Of a stretch of DNA of 64,000 bases, positions 1 to 11,874 are shown piece by piece. The stretch's first letter is position 1; each line of letters begins with the position of its first letter. This DNA is from Humulus lupulus (Eukaryota > Streptophyta > Magnoliopsida > Rosales > Cannabaceae). The DNA is taken from assembly GCF_963169125.1 (NCBI RefSeq), contig NC_084802.1, positions 42,974,607-43,038,606 on the forward strand, read 5' to 3'. The position numbers were made by a program, and so were the translations under genes. The notes below the pieces were generated by a model that was not told where the DNA came from, ran no database searches, and saw only the letters and a program-made list of their open reading frames with translations.

Positions 1-2903
1 GATTGGGTCGCCAACCCGGTGCTGGTCCCGAAACCTAACAAGACATGGTGGACATGTATTGATTACTTAGACCTCAATAAGGCCTGTCCAAAGGACTGCT
101 TCCCCTACCTCGAATTGACCAGCTCGTAGATGCCATAGCTGGGCATGGACTTATGTCATTTATGGACGCTTATTATGGATATAACCAGATCGCCATGCAT
201 GCCCCAGAACAAGAGCATACGAGTTTTGTGACAGACAAAGGACTATATTGTTACAATGTCATGCCGTTCGGACTAAAGAATGCTGGAGCTACTTCCCAAC
301 GACTCGTAAACATGATGTTCTCCGAGCAGATAGGTAATAATATGGAAGTTTATGTTGATGGTATGTTGGTTAAATCTAAACATAACAGTAACCATGTGGA
401 CGACCTTGAAGAGTGCTTTGCCGTTTTACGAAAGTATGACATGAAACTCAACCCCCAGAAGTGCTCTTTCGGAGTGTTGTCAGGAAAGTTCATAGGCTTC
501 ATTGTAAACGCACGGGGAATAGAATCTAATCCAGACAAGATCCAGGCTTTAATTGATATGCCATCACCTCAAAAACATAAAGATGTCCAAAGTTTGATTG
601 GGCGGATGGTGGCACTAAGTAGGTTTATCTCGAAATATACAAACCGTTGTCTTCCATTTTTCAACCTTTTGAGGGGAGGCAAAAAATTCGAGTGGACAGA
701 AGAATGCGAGTTAGCTTTTCAGAAGCTCAAGAAGCACCTCGCGAGCCTCCCATCTTGTCGAAACCCATCACGGGGGAAATTTTGTACCTATATCTAGCTA
801 CGACCGAGCACGCCATTAGCGTTGTGCTCGTCCGAGAAGAACAGAAGGTGCAGAAGCCTGTATACTATGTCAGCAAAAGGTTACTGGGGGCAGAATCGAG
901 ATACCCCTTAATAGAGTAGCTGGCTCTCAGCCTAATTCACTAATCTCGAAAGCTCCGACCCTATTTCCAGGCGCATCCCATTCATGTGCTGACCGATCAA
1001 CCACTAAGACAAGTCTTGTGCAAGCCAGAAGCCTCGGGCCGATTACTAAAATGGGCCGTTGAACTCAGACAATTCGAGATCACCTTTCATCCGAGGACAA
1101 CCATAAGAGGACAGGCCCTGGCAGACTTCATAGTGGAATGCACTGGAGTGACCAACGATAAAGTTATAACCCCAGTCCGCGAACTGTGGAAACTTTATGT
1201 TGATGGGTCTTCCAGCGAAAACAGGTTGGGGGCAGGAATAATACTAATCACCCTAGCAGGAAGTTAATTTCACTCAGCTTTGAGATTTGACTTCGAAGCG
1301 TCAAAGAACGAGGCGGAATTCGAAGCTCTACTAGCAGGACTTCGAACAGCCAAGGAACTCAAGGATAAGGCGGTACATTGCTACAGTGACTCCTAGTTGG
1401 TGGTCAACCAAATCTTAGGGGAATAACAGGCTCGCGGGACAAGAATGGCTGCATATTTAGAAAATGCGAAGGCAGCCGTTGAGCAATTCGAATTTTACAC
1501 GATAGAACAGGTTCCCCAAGAGAAAAATTCGAATGCAGATGCCTTAGCCAAGCTCGCCATGTCCACCGAGGTCGATGAAATAAATGTCGTACCAATCAAA
1601 CATCTATCGACACCCAGTATTATTGAGCCTGAACAGGATGATGTGTGCATCATAAACTCCGAGCCGACCTGGATGACCCGATAATTAGGTACCTTGAGAC
1701 CGACATTCTCCCAGAAGAACCAACCAATGCTCGAAAATTGATGTATCAGATCCCCAGGTACACTGTTGTGGAGGGAAGGCTATATAGAAGAGGATACTCT
1801 ATGCCATTACTCCGATGTGTGACTCCACCCGAGGCTAAGAAGATCATGGAAGAAATTCATGAAGGATTCTGTGGAGACCACACTAGGGGGCATAGCCTAT
1901 CCAAGAAAATCATACGCCAAGGATACTTCTAGCCTACTATCAAAGCATATTCGTTTGATTACGTCAAGAAATGCGCCAAGTGTCAACGATTCGCCACAAT
2001 TCCTCGAGCTCCACCTTCCGAGCTAAGTATGATGACCTCCCCATGGCCATTTGCAGTCTAGGGAATCGACCTCATAGGCTCGCTGCCAACCGGCAAATGC
2101 GGAGTCAAATACGCAGTAGTCACAGTAGATTACTTTACGAAGTGGACCGAGGCCGAGCCTCCAGCGACAATTACCTCGAGAAAAGTCTTGGACTTCGTGG
2201 TTAAGAACATTATATGCCGATACGGGATGCCAAGGAAGATTGTGTCCGATAACGGTACTCAATTCGATAGTGATTTGTTTAGCAACTTTTTCGAGAAAAA
2301 TGGGATAATAAAGAGCTTCTCCTCTGTGGCCCATCCTCAAGCGAATGGCCATGTCGAAGCTGTAAACAAAACCCTAAAAAGTTCTCAGAAGAAAAAGTTG
2401 GAAGAAGCAAAAGGGAAATGGCTCGAAGAATTGCCCCAAGTTTTGTGGGCATATCGAACCACAGATCGTACTTCAAAGGGACATACCCCTTTTCTCTGGC
2501 ATATGGATGCGAGGCTATGCTGCCAATCGAGGTTGAAATACCCACAATTCATGCCCACGCTTATGACCAAGCCTCGAACCAATCCCAGCTTGAAGTAAGT
2601 CTGGACCTTATTGAAGAAAGAAGGGACGAAGCTCAGCTAAAAAATGCTGCATACCAACAGCGAGCTACACGGTATTTCAATAAAAGAGTTCGAGATAGAA
2701 AAGTCGGTGTGGGAGATTTGGTGCTTAGGCGTGTGTTCCTTGCAACACCGGATCCAGCTGCTGGGGTGCTCGGGCCTAATTGGGAAGGACCTTATCAGAT
2801 CGAATCAGTTATCCGACTTGGCGTATACAAGTTGGCAAGATTGAATGGGAGTTTGGTACCACGAGCATGGAATGGCGAACATCTACGACCTTACTATCAA
2901 TAA
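1..2903 (+). pseudogene. Decayed pol: RT, RNase H, second RNase H, integrase
   Basis: The protein would copy and integrate the element. RT occupies roughly 1-640, with recognisable blocks FMDAYYGYNQ and MPFGLKNAGATSQRLVN. The catalytic motif reads YVDG instead of YVDD at 351-362, so the second Asp of the pair is lost. RNase H follows at about 780-1130 (TDQPLRQVL). A second RNase H starts at about 1185 (LYVDGSSSENRLGAGI), as is typical of Tat elements. Integrase covers about 1650-2600 (VSDNGTQFDSDLF, PQANGHVEA), and the C-terminal part ends GEHLRPYYQ at 2903. Stops occur at 1265 (TAA), 1394 (TAG), 1930 (TAG) and 2059 (TAG), with frameshifts near 105, 740 and 2500. Most of these stops replace a Trp or Gln that is conserved in the related element at 24-27 kb. 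Confidence 0.9.
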
Positions 2904-3811
2904 TGTAGGAATGATGTCACCTGTAACCATACTTGTTTATCTGTTCCTATTAATAAATCATTTGAATAAAGTTCGATTTCGTTTCAATATGTTGTATTTT
3001 TTGCAAACTCTCTTAATTTAATAGCCTACGGTCACACTCATAGGATATTAAGGTGGCATTAGTGGTACATATACCATCAGCTTGAAAAAATGAAATAGCA
3101 TATATTATTAAAAATAAAGTGTTTGGATACAACCAAATACGCGAGCTAAGATAGTTTGGACATAACCAAACTATTAAAAATAAAGTGTTTGGATACAACC
3201 AAATACGCGAGCTAAGATGCTTTTGATATAACTGAATCATGGAAAAATAAAATTGTTTGGATGTAACCAAATACGCGATCTAGATGTAAATAGATCAAGA
3301 ATATAACTGTATGGATTACAAACCAAAGACGACCTAAATAGGTTTGGAACGAACCAACTAAAACTAATCAAAGTCGAGCTAAGATAGTTTGCAAAAATGA
3401 TCTCACAGAGTCGAAGAGGTGCACGTTGTTCTGTTTTCATGGCTTGGAGAACATGCAAGAACTGGGCGATATTCTCTGGTTTTTTCTTCTTTTCTCTCTA
3501 CAAAGGTTTGATCGTGAAAATAAAATGGGGATGACGAATGGACATATTTATAAACCCATGGGAGTGTAAAAGGCCGAATTAATCTGGGCCATTGGTCAGA
3601 TTCCGTATCAGATCTAATGGCTAGGGACCTATGAGTTGATAGTACCATAAAGAATGGCAGGCGGATGGACGTGGGTAGGTTTCCAAGGTACTCAAGTACT
3701 TTGATTGATCAATATCTGGTTGATGCGTGTCCAAACTCGAGTGTTTTTTATGGTACAGTTTCCAAGAGGAGCAGTTCAAAAGTTTCCTTCTCATAGGATT
3801 CGAACTAATCC
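2904..3811 (+). other. Noncoding 3' region between pol and polypurine tract
   Basis: No conserved coding sequence is recognisable in this 0.9-kb tract apart from the tandem repeat at 3108-3290. In full Tat elements this is where an antisense extra ORF can sit, but I see no recognisable remnant of the one present at 20.4-23.0 kb. Confidence 0.6.
3108..3290. repeat. Short tandem repeat, about 66-68 bp, in the 3' noncoding part of the Tat-like element
   Basis: The motif GTTTGGATACAACCAAATAC recurs at 3121 and 3187, and in a diverged form (GTTTGGATGTAACC) at 3255. The spacings are 66 and 68 bp. The repeat lies between the end of pol and the polypurine tract. The related element at 18.6-31.4 kb has a 119-bp array in the matching place. 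Confidence 0.8.
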
Positions 3812-3827
3812 TTTTGAGGGGGCAAAT
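3812..3827 (+). promoter_or_regulatory. Polypurine tract of the Tat-like element
   Basis: The sequence TTTTGAGGGGGCAAAT directly precedes the LTR start TGTTACACCC. A G/A-rich tract touching the LTR is where plus-strand DNA synthesis is primed. Confidence 0.8.
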
Positions 3828-4646
3828 TGTTACACCCAGATTTCGAGACCAGAGGTTATGACCTTGAAAACTGGACTCGTCAGGTGTGAGCTCGAAATGT
3901 ATGAAAACATTGTATGGTCCAGCTGTAAGATCCCCGAAGTAAAATAACGACCTTAAAGATGTGTAACCTCGGGATGCTTTCTGAGTTCGAAATGACATGA
4001 CATTGGGATACATCCGTTATTGATTGCCTTTGGATTAAACAGTCCGAGCTTGGGAAGTGCAGGCTCGAGTATGATGGCTTTGATAGTGTCAATCTACTCC
4101 GAGCATGTTCTGAAGTAGGATGGCAAGCTCGTAGCAATACCATAAGTCTCAACAGCCACAGGGTCGATCGCTGATCATGAAGACCCGATGAGTCATCTGG
4201 GATAGCCCATTATGTATGAACATATTTATTGTTGTATAATCCCAACATTTAAGGGATATTATTTAGTGTGTTATCTGTTCCCGATTCTTATGGGACGTTT
4301 CCATATATGTAGGAGATATTGTATTTAATGTCATTATTTAAATTAATATATAGAATATCTTCCCGAAATATGTGGGAATGAACTCTGGAACCTCCCCTAT
4401 AAATAGAGGAGGAAGGATCACTTGTAAATGATCGATTTCTTTGAGCTGGAGAATAAGCTCTGGGTAATTCATCTCTGAAGAATTTCGAGAAATCTTTAAG
4501 CCTTAATAATACAGACTCGTGGACTAGGCAGAGTTAACTGGTGAACCATGTAAAAACCCTCTTGTCTTTCTTCATTATTCATTTGCCTCATAGTAAACGT
4601 TGTTTAATTGCTCTACGATTTAAGTTGACGAAAAACAGCGTCAACA
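3828..4646 (+). repeat. 3' LTR of the Tat-like element (819 bp)
   Basis: The LTR starts TGTTACACCC right after the polypurine tract and ends with GCGTCAACA, giving TG...CA ends. A TATA box (TATAAATA) lies at 4398-4405, followed by the usual R/U5-like part that includes GACTCGTGGACTA. Similar U5 wording occurs in the solo LTR at 49361-50380 and in the LTR-like piece ending at 53029, so these are related families. Confidence 0.85.
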
Positions 4647-5977
4647 ACTACATTCTATAAATTAAAAATATCAATATATATAATTTACACCCCATATATA
4701 TATATATTATAATGGGTCTTGATTTGTACATCCGTTTATTAAAAATAAAATAAAATAAAACTATGTATATCATTTTTATTATACAAATTCAAGTTTTTAA
4801 ATTATATATTTTATTAATTAAATAAAAAAAACATTAAGGTTTATTACAATCTAAAATATAAATTTATGAAAAAGTAATTTAAATAATATAATATGATATT
4901 TTATTTTTATATTATATAATATTTCAAAAATATTTTTTAATTATTATGTTGATATAACCATGAATATAGTTTTAAAAGAGTAGAAACATTCAATTTAAAG
5001 GGGAAAAATTAGAACTGTAATTTGAATAGAATTGCGGTGTATTACTAAACTTAAAATTTAATAAATAAAATTAAGCATTTAAAGAAATATATTTTAATCA
5101 TTTTACTTTAAGATAAATATCTCATAAAAATATTTTAAAAAATTAGTGTTCTTATATTATTTTGAAGTGTAAATATAATTCTCCTATTAATAATAAGAAA
5201 ATTATCACTTTGCTCTCACGGTTTAAGCACATTAGCAAATTTGACCATAGTTTTTTTTCTTAAAAAAAAAAACTAAAAACAGCCATTTATTATTTGAAGT
5301 AGTTAAACACAGTCCCTCTACTTACTTTTAGTCAAAATTTTCTTTTAAAAGACAAAATTGCACTCAATAAAAAAACTTTAATATATATATATATCTGTAT
5401 GTATATTATAAATAATCTATATAAGATGGGAGAAATATCTTTGGTACATCATACATTTTGTGTTGTAACTACACCCCATAGTTGTTTTTCATTTTGTGGA
5501 TAATTATAATTTCAAAAAATATATATATGATATTGTAGTTATATAAAACATTTTACAAAATTTCGATAAATTTTGAATAATTTATATTATCAAAAATATG
5601 TTCAAAATAGGTGTTTTCACGCGTTTAAAAAAAAGCATGAGTGCAACAGGTTGTTTGAACTTTATTTTTGATACTGTAATTATTTTGAATTTCTAAAAAA
5701 TTTGCAAGATATTAGAAAAAGATAATTGGGTAAAAGATATTTTTCCTATAATTAATAAACCAAACTTAAAATAAATAGATCCAAAACTAAAACAAGTATA
5801 TACAACATATTATAAATACATTAATTAATGTAACAGAAAATGACAGATGTAGTTTTATTTTTTAATTTTATAAAAAAGTTTGTTAGGTGAGTACATTAAA
5901 TTTAACTTTTATAAAGAATTTTTTTATTAGAACCAGGCAGAGGGAACCTTTTCATGTTATTTTTAGTTTATTTTTTT
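4647..5977. other. AT-rich spacer, no gene seen
   Basis: This 1.3-kb stretch is strongly A/T rich, with short TA runs (for example near 4695-4710 and 5383-5394). I see no conserved protein, RNA gene or clear element end. A stretch around 5640-5700 resembles one near 31990-32035, so at least part of it is dispersed repeat DNA. Confidence 0.6.
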
Positions 5978-6130
5978 GGGAAAGTCACAGTTAAATTTGG
6001 TAAGGGAAATTTGAGTTTTAATGCAATAAGTGACACTACATTTAAAAAATACCCTATCCCTATATGACTCTCGTTTTGGTGCTACTAATGACGTTACTAC
6101 CCAAAATACCCCTGACATAATTTTCTCAAA
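5978..6130 (+). repeat. Left terminal inverted repeat of the MULE
   Basis: The block from about 6002 to 6120 matches the reverse complement of 13430-13538 with few differences. It includes AATGCAATAAGTGACACTA and a stretch reading TACTACCCAAAATACCCC. The outermost 25-40 bp are more diverged between the two ends. Confidence 0.85.
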
Positions 6131-6338
6131 TTCTCCGTATTCCTTCCCAAATTCCCGAACCAAGCAAACTTTGAAATCGATAGGCCTCGATTGAATCCGT
6201 AGAACCCAACCTTCATTGTCTTCCACGACCACGAACAAGGGTTCCCAAAGGGTCGGAGTTGACGATTGGAGAAGGGGAAGGAGAAAACGTCGAGCAAGCC
6301 GACCAAACTTTTAGGAAACAACCCCAAAAAAAGCTAAG

Positions 6339-6896
6339 GTGAGGGATTTTATTTTTAATCTGCAATATGTGTATGTGCCTTGTTTTTTTGTTTTTTTTGT
6401 TGGTTTTTGTTCATAGAATAGATCAGGGCTGGGGAATGAAGAAATCTGGGTTTTTTTTTTATATTTTTCATGCAACTCGATAGAAATTGATAGGACTCGA
6501 TAGTACATGATAGGGACTGGATTTGACTGTGCCTCGATAGGCCTCAATGAGACTCGATAGGACTCGATGAAATTTTAGGCATTGGGATTTTTAGGGCCTA
6601 TCTCGATAGGACTCGATGATACGGGGTTTTGGGAATTTTAGGGCCTACCTCGATAGGAATCGATAGGACCCGATAGGACTCGATGATACGGGGCTTTGGG
6701 ATTTTCAGGGCCTACCTCGATAGGAATCGATAGGACTCGATGATACGGGGCTTTGGGACTTTTAGGCCTACCTCAATAGGAATCGATAGGCCTCGATAGG
6801 ACTCGATAGTTTCTGCCTCGATGGGACTCGATAGGCCTCGATAGTGACCAGATTGTTTTACATTTTTAACATTTTTTTTTTGTTTTTTTTTTCCAG
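6339..6896 (+). other. Predicted 5' leader intron of the DUF1985-Ulp1 gene
   Basis: A good donor (AAG|GTGAGG) at 6339 and a good acceptor (T-rich tract then TTCCAG|ATG) ending at 6896 frame this stretch. The acceptor is immediately followed by the ATG at 6897. The intron holds the tandem CGATAGG-rich array. This is inferred from splice-site wording only. Confidence 0.6.
6478..6850 (+). repeat. CGATAGG/ACTCGATAGG tandem array, left arm of the MULE
   Basis: The short unit CTCGATAGG with variants (ACTCGATAGG, CCTCGATAGG, ATCGATAGG) recurs many times. A longer unit includes GATACGGGGCTTTGGGA. The reverse complement of the same motif forms an array in the right arm (11938-12302). Both arrays lie in the predicted leader introns. 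Confidence 0.9.
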
Positions 6897-9144
6897 ATGC
6901 TTGACCTTATTGTGCCATTGGAGAAGCACTTTCCTGGCCGTGTCACTTATAGGGGTAGTGCCTACTTGGATACCATTATAGAGCAGTTTCAAAGGCATGG
7001 TCTTATTGAAAGGGCACAGGCATGCCCGTTGGGACAATTCTTTAAGGCGAAGTCGTTTAGTTTTTCTGGGGTTCTGCTACATCAGCTAATGTTGCGTAAG
7101 GTAGAAAGTAAGAAGCCTGAAGAGGGTCAGTTCTACCTGGGCAACACTCTGTGTAGATTTGGTATTGCAGAGTTTGCCCTAGTTACCGAGCTAAATTTTG
7201 GGAAATCACCGTCCCCAGATGAGTTGAAAGAGCATCTTTCAAGTGATCGGATCATCCAGGAATATTTTAATGGTGATTCGAAGGTTAGTTTTGGTTAGTT
7301 GAAAGATGCATTGAAGGCCTCCACAAACCCAGAAGCTGCATTTAAGCTGGGTTTGTGCTATTTGATAGGGGGGTACTGAATGCCCCAGAGAAGACAATGA
7401 CGATATGGGAAGATTCCCTGAGGATGGTTGAGGATATTGATTACTTTTTCAAGTATCCATGGGGGAAGTTGTCATTTAAGAAGGTTGGCAAAGGAGTTTA
7501 GAAGGACATGAAGAAGCAATTGAAACACTATGACGAGAAGAAGAAAGAGGGGTCAAGCAAAAAACAGAAGGAGGCGAAGTATAGTTTCAATTGATATGCA
7601 CCTGCGCTTCTTTACTGGGCTTTTGAGGCCATGCCTTCTCTTGGGAGTAAGTTTGGTGAGAACAGTGGGAATAAGATTCTGAGGATGCTTAGCTGGGCTA
7701 CGAAGACTAATATCACTATTTTGACAGCTCTGTTGGTTCCTATATTCGCCAACCTTCGAGTAAGTTCCATTTTATCTTGTTAAATGTCATAGATTAATTG
7801 ATTAGTGATTTATTTTATTAAAGTTTTACTGACACGTGTTATTCAACCATGCAGTTAGTGGTATTTCCCATGCTGAAGCCACGTCCCGGTGATGTAGTCT
7901 ACTACAATAGCCTCCCAGAAGTTGATTCCAGGTTATTCCTTGAGTTGGAATCAACTGTGGGGGAGGCTGGGACTGCAGCGGCGGAAGTAGTGGTACCTGA
8001 GAAGGAGGCAGAGAAGCTGTCAAAAGTTGCAAAGGAAGCCTCCATTTTTTATGAGGATGTCCCGAGGGTTGAGGAGGGCACTTCACAAGCCTGTGCAGCT
8101 TCATCTAGTCAGAATGCCCAGCCTGATTATGAGCAATTGATGCAGAGGCTCAAGAGGGTTGAGGAGGGCCAGGCAACCTTACTACAGAATCAGACCACGA
8201 TCATGGCTCAGTTGGTGCAGCTGCTTTCACTGGTCTCAGGTCGATCCACCGACGTAAAATCAGATACGGAGTCTGATATCTTGCCTGCTGACTACGAGCG
8301 CGGTGATCAACCCTCCACTCCACAGGCCCATACATCTGTAGTTGCCAGTGATGCTGACAGTCCCAGTGTACGAGTATTGCAGCCCGAGGAGGCAGCTGGC
8401 CTTGAAGTTGTCAGGAAGAAACGCAGGGCCAAGCGTTTTGATGACTTCACCGACCCAACAAAGAAGATCAGACTAGATAAACAGGGGCTAGTTGCTGAAC
8501 CACTGAGGAAGTGTGACCCACAGCAGGAGAAGAGCTTCCATAAGTGGATCATCGGGAAGATCGACAACAAGAGAGATCGGAACGTCTATACTGTGACGCA
8601 CGGTGTTGCATGGTTCTTGCAGTTGCACACAGTCCAGACTTGGCTTTGGGATTCGGTATGTAAATTACATTCATGTTTTCAATTCAATCTTAAAATATAT
8701 TGATGGTACTAACGAATTTTCATGTTTTTTTAGCATATTGATGCCACTCTGATGGAGGAAGCGATCAAGCCTTGGTGATTATTGTTGCATTCGTTGTTAT
8801 GGTGTTGTGGCATGTTTGATGACCATGTGGACCTCCAGGTATATCCTGAGCAGAATGCAAAGCCTTTTTCATATTGTCGTATTCCTCTGGAGGAGTGTCC
8901 TCAGACTAAGACAAGGTATTCCCTTATTTAATTAGTGTATTTTGAAATCTGAAAATTAAAGTTATTTTTATCTTCTATTGACACAAAATCGATTATATGC
9001 AGTGGGGATTGTGGTATGTTTGCCATCAAAGATATCAAGCATCTGGTTGCCAAGCTACCACTCGATACCGTTATCGATGAGAACATCCAGCATTTCAGGA
9101 CCAAGTGGTGTGTGGACCTATTCTATCAGAATTTGTCCCCGTGA
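6897..9144 (+). pseudogene. DUF1985 / Ulp1-like cysteine protease gene of the MULE (broken)
   Basis: I read it as at least four exons: 6897-7759, 7855-8655, 8734-8915 and 9003-9144, each with GT...AG borders. The N-terminal part is DUF1985-like (FKAKSFSFSGVLLHQLML). The middle part is low complexity and acidic with a basic patch (RKKRRAKRFDDF). The last exon carries SGDCGMFAIKDI, the cysteine block of Ulp1/C48 peptidases, with the catalytic Cys codon at 9010-9012. The block expected to hold the catalytic His and Asp is not recognisable, so the protease core looks shortened. Breaks are a TAG at 7296, a lost base in a G-run near 7365, stops at 7499 and 7592, and a TGA at 8776. Ulp1 enzymes cleave SUMO-type modifiers. 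What the MULE copies do is not established. Confidence 0.85.
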
Positions 9145-9368
9145 TGCTCTTTATATTTTTGTCTTACACATCTTGTATAGTATAGCATATAGTTAGTTTT
9201 GTATATTATTTTTTATCAAACAATATTTTTTGAAAAAGTTATTAAATAAAAAAGTACTAAATTCACATAATGTGTCTGCCTCGACATCCAAACCAACAAA
9301 GTATTAGAAGAAGTACTCCATATAATAAATGCAGCAAAATTAATTAAATAATTACATAACACAATATT
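9145..9368. other. Spacer between the two convergent MULE genes
   Basis: This is about 220 bp of AT-rich DNA between the two gene ends. It presumably contains both 3' ends. No other feature was seen. Confidence 0.6.
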
Positions 9369-11874
9369 TTAAATCCTAGCCTTACATGACTTCCTATTGT
9401 GCCCACTACCACCACATCTGCTACACTTACGTGGCTTGACAATCTTTTCCCCGCGTGAAGCATAGCGATTTGTCTTTCGCCTACCCACTTTCTGCTTCCT
9501 GGGCCTTCCTACAGGGGTTTTCTCAACGGGGACGACGACAACCGTATCTCTGATGTGATCAGGGATTACCCATTCATCCTCGTTCCCAACAGGGTAAATA
9601 GTATCTTTATACCTTCAATGCCTCTTCTTTTTCTGGCTGCAGCAAAAGCATGTACACAGGGTATCCCAATAGTTTGGAACATGCCACAAGAGCATGATTT
9701 TGTGGCCAAGTTCACCTCACCATCACCATTACCATCGACCACAAGAAATTCGTGATGACCAAGGACTTGGACATCTAAAAAAATTGCTTTATCACCTATT
9801 TGCTTCAAATCCTTTTCCATCTCAGGTGATAACACAGTTGTTGCTTTTGCAGCTCTTTCACGTCTATCTACAAACCAAGACTGAAGAGTGAATCTTATGA
9901 ATTCAAGAAAAGTGGCGACTGGAAAGCTCCTTGCCTCCTTGATATTATTGTTAAAGCTTTCTGCGTAGTTACTCGTCATGATATTGTAACGGTTACCAGG
10001 AAAGTAAGCACTACTCCACCTTTCAAAGCCAATTCCCTCTAGATATTGAGCAATGGGCGGATCAATTACCTTAATCTTGTCAAAGAACTTGTGAAATTCT
10101 GTTCTTCGAAATGCGTACGCTGCACACCTCATGATGTCTTTCACGTGGTCAGTTTTGAATTTTGCCACAACATTCATACATATATGATGGTAACATGCAC
10201 TGTGATACTCATCTGGGAACACAAGCTCCAAAGCATGATTAATGCTTTTATGCCTGCCCGATACAAAAGCAAGGTTCTCAACGTCCCCTACGGCTTCCTT
10301 CAATTTTCTCATGAAATAAGTCCAAGAGTTATGGTTTTCACTGTCCACCAATGCAAATGCAATTGAAAACAACTGGTTGTTTGCATCCAACACAACAGCA
10401 CAGAGCATGTGACCACCATACTTATTCTTCAAGAATGGGCCATCCACACAAATTACAGGAAGACAGTACTGGAAACCACGTCTAGAAACACTGAGGGAAA
10501 AGAAGCAATACAAGAAACAACCATCTTCTGCTACAAAATCAGTAATTGTACCTGGGTTCTTATGCTCCAACTGACACAGGTATCCAGTAACTTGGAGTAT
10601 GATTCCTCAGGTGTCCCTTTGACATACATAAGAGCCTTTTCTCTGCATCTCCACGCCTTCTCATAACTCATTTCGACCCCAAAATGGTGCTTCATGTCCT
10701 CCCTTATGTTGTTTTCCATGTACCGAGTACCATCGGTAGAAAATTTCCTCTTAATTAGGTGCCCAACAACCGACGGTGATGCTTGATGGTGGTCCTTATC
10801 CCCAATTTCTTGTGAGCAAGTGTGTACTTCATTGTATACAGTAATCTCGAACATTTCAGATCGCATTTTTTTCTTACCCCTCAATCTCCAACCACAATCA
10901 AGATCGTTGCAGGTAATGTACCACATATCAGCCCCAAATTTCTTCACCATAAACTCAAAATTATTCTTCATCGCAAATATGGATGCTTTGGTTTTCAATT
11001 TAAGCTTGTTCTGAAAGAACGTCCTAAGGTGCAATTCTCCTGAAGCTTTGCTGGTTGATGAATGATGTTGATGTGAGGCCTCTATATCCTCATTGGTGAA
11101 CATGGGAGCACTCTATGTTCTACGATCTTCACCTAAGTCCAATGGAGAACTCCATCTAAAACTATCATCGATTCTACTTGGACCTGGACAACTACTGCTG
11201 GTCCCAGGTGTTTGCCGATTTCTATTCTGCGCTCCTCATCTACCATAACATCTGAACTCTGTGTTAGAAAATCTGCCCTAGCATCTGACCCACCAAGATC
11301 TGTTGCATCAACAACAGGATTGTCGTTGACATAAGGATCCTAGCCATAGGGATCGTACTCCGCTATGTCATGCACATATGACGGATCTCTAACCGAGATA
11401 TCATCATGGAATATGACATCTGGATTTGTCTCGGGAACACATGTTCCAACGTCACCTTGAGTCCTTTGAAACCATGACATGGAGGAGAAATGTTCTCTTC
11501 AAATTGAACTTCTTTATTGACGTTGGCAGAAGCCGATGCATTTCTTACACCTCCCTTCTTAATCAATGTTACACATAGAGGAATGAGCTTCTCTATAGAT
11601 TTCGATGCTAACCCAATGAATGCATGCACATGCCTATCATTTTTTATAACGATAGGTTTGACGGATTGTGATAGGCATGTGTACGGGACCTCAATTTTCA
11701 AGTCATGCACACATTTATCCACTTCAAGCTCATCGTACAGAATGTCAAGCAGTTGTTCATATGTCACACCCTTCTCCACGGGCATAACTTGATTTTCAGC
11801 ATCTCTGAAAATCCAATCCCTATTTTCGAGTTCCCAAACACCATTGAATGCAACAAATACGGAAACAGTCGAAT
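9369..11874 (-). pseudogene. mudrA-like: MURA-type MULE transposase (broken)
   Basis: The protein would cut and move the element. From the N-terminus there is a PB1-like start region (11874-11420), then a MuDR DNA-binding domain (CNDLDCGWRLRGKKK, near 10900). The MULE transposase domain follows (VDGPFLKNKYGGHM and SNYAESFNNN), then a SWIM finger (CSCGMFQTIGIPCVH), and near 9380-9430 a zinc knuckle (CSRCGGSGHNRKSC), ending at the stop 9369-9371. The block that normally reads SDRHKSI reads SGRHKSI, with a Gly codon at 10256-10258, so the second catalytic Asp is lost. Further breaks are a TAG near 11343, frameshifts near 11450, 10590 and 9605, and a missing segment before the C-terminal part. 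The exon begins after a TTGTTGCAG acceptor. Confidence 0.9.

Larger units (their letters stand above)
1..4646 (+). mobile_element. Ty3/gypsy Tat-like LTR retrotransposon, 5' part outside the window
   Basis: This is the 3' part of a Tat/Retand-type element. The order RT, RNase H, second (archaeal-type) RNase H, integrase, noncoding tract with tandem repeats, polypurine tract and 3' LTR is visible. The 5' LTR, gag and protease lie upstream of the window. The reading frame is broken by frameshifts and stops, so the copy is dead. The 3' LTR runs from TGTTACACCC to GTCAACA. The expected target duplication after the LTR would be ACTAC (4647-4651), but its partner is not in the window. The family assignment rests on protein similarity to the better preserved element at 18626-31372. 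Confidence 0.88.

Noticed and set aside
6097..6547. Minus-strand small proteins in the left MULE arm
   Set aside because: No similarity, overlap with the TIR and repeat array, and no counterpart in the right arm.
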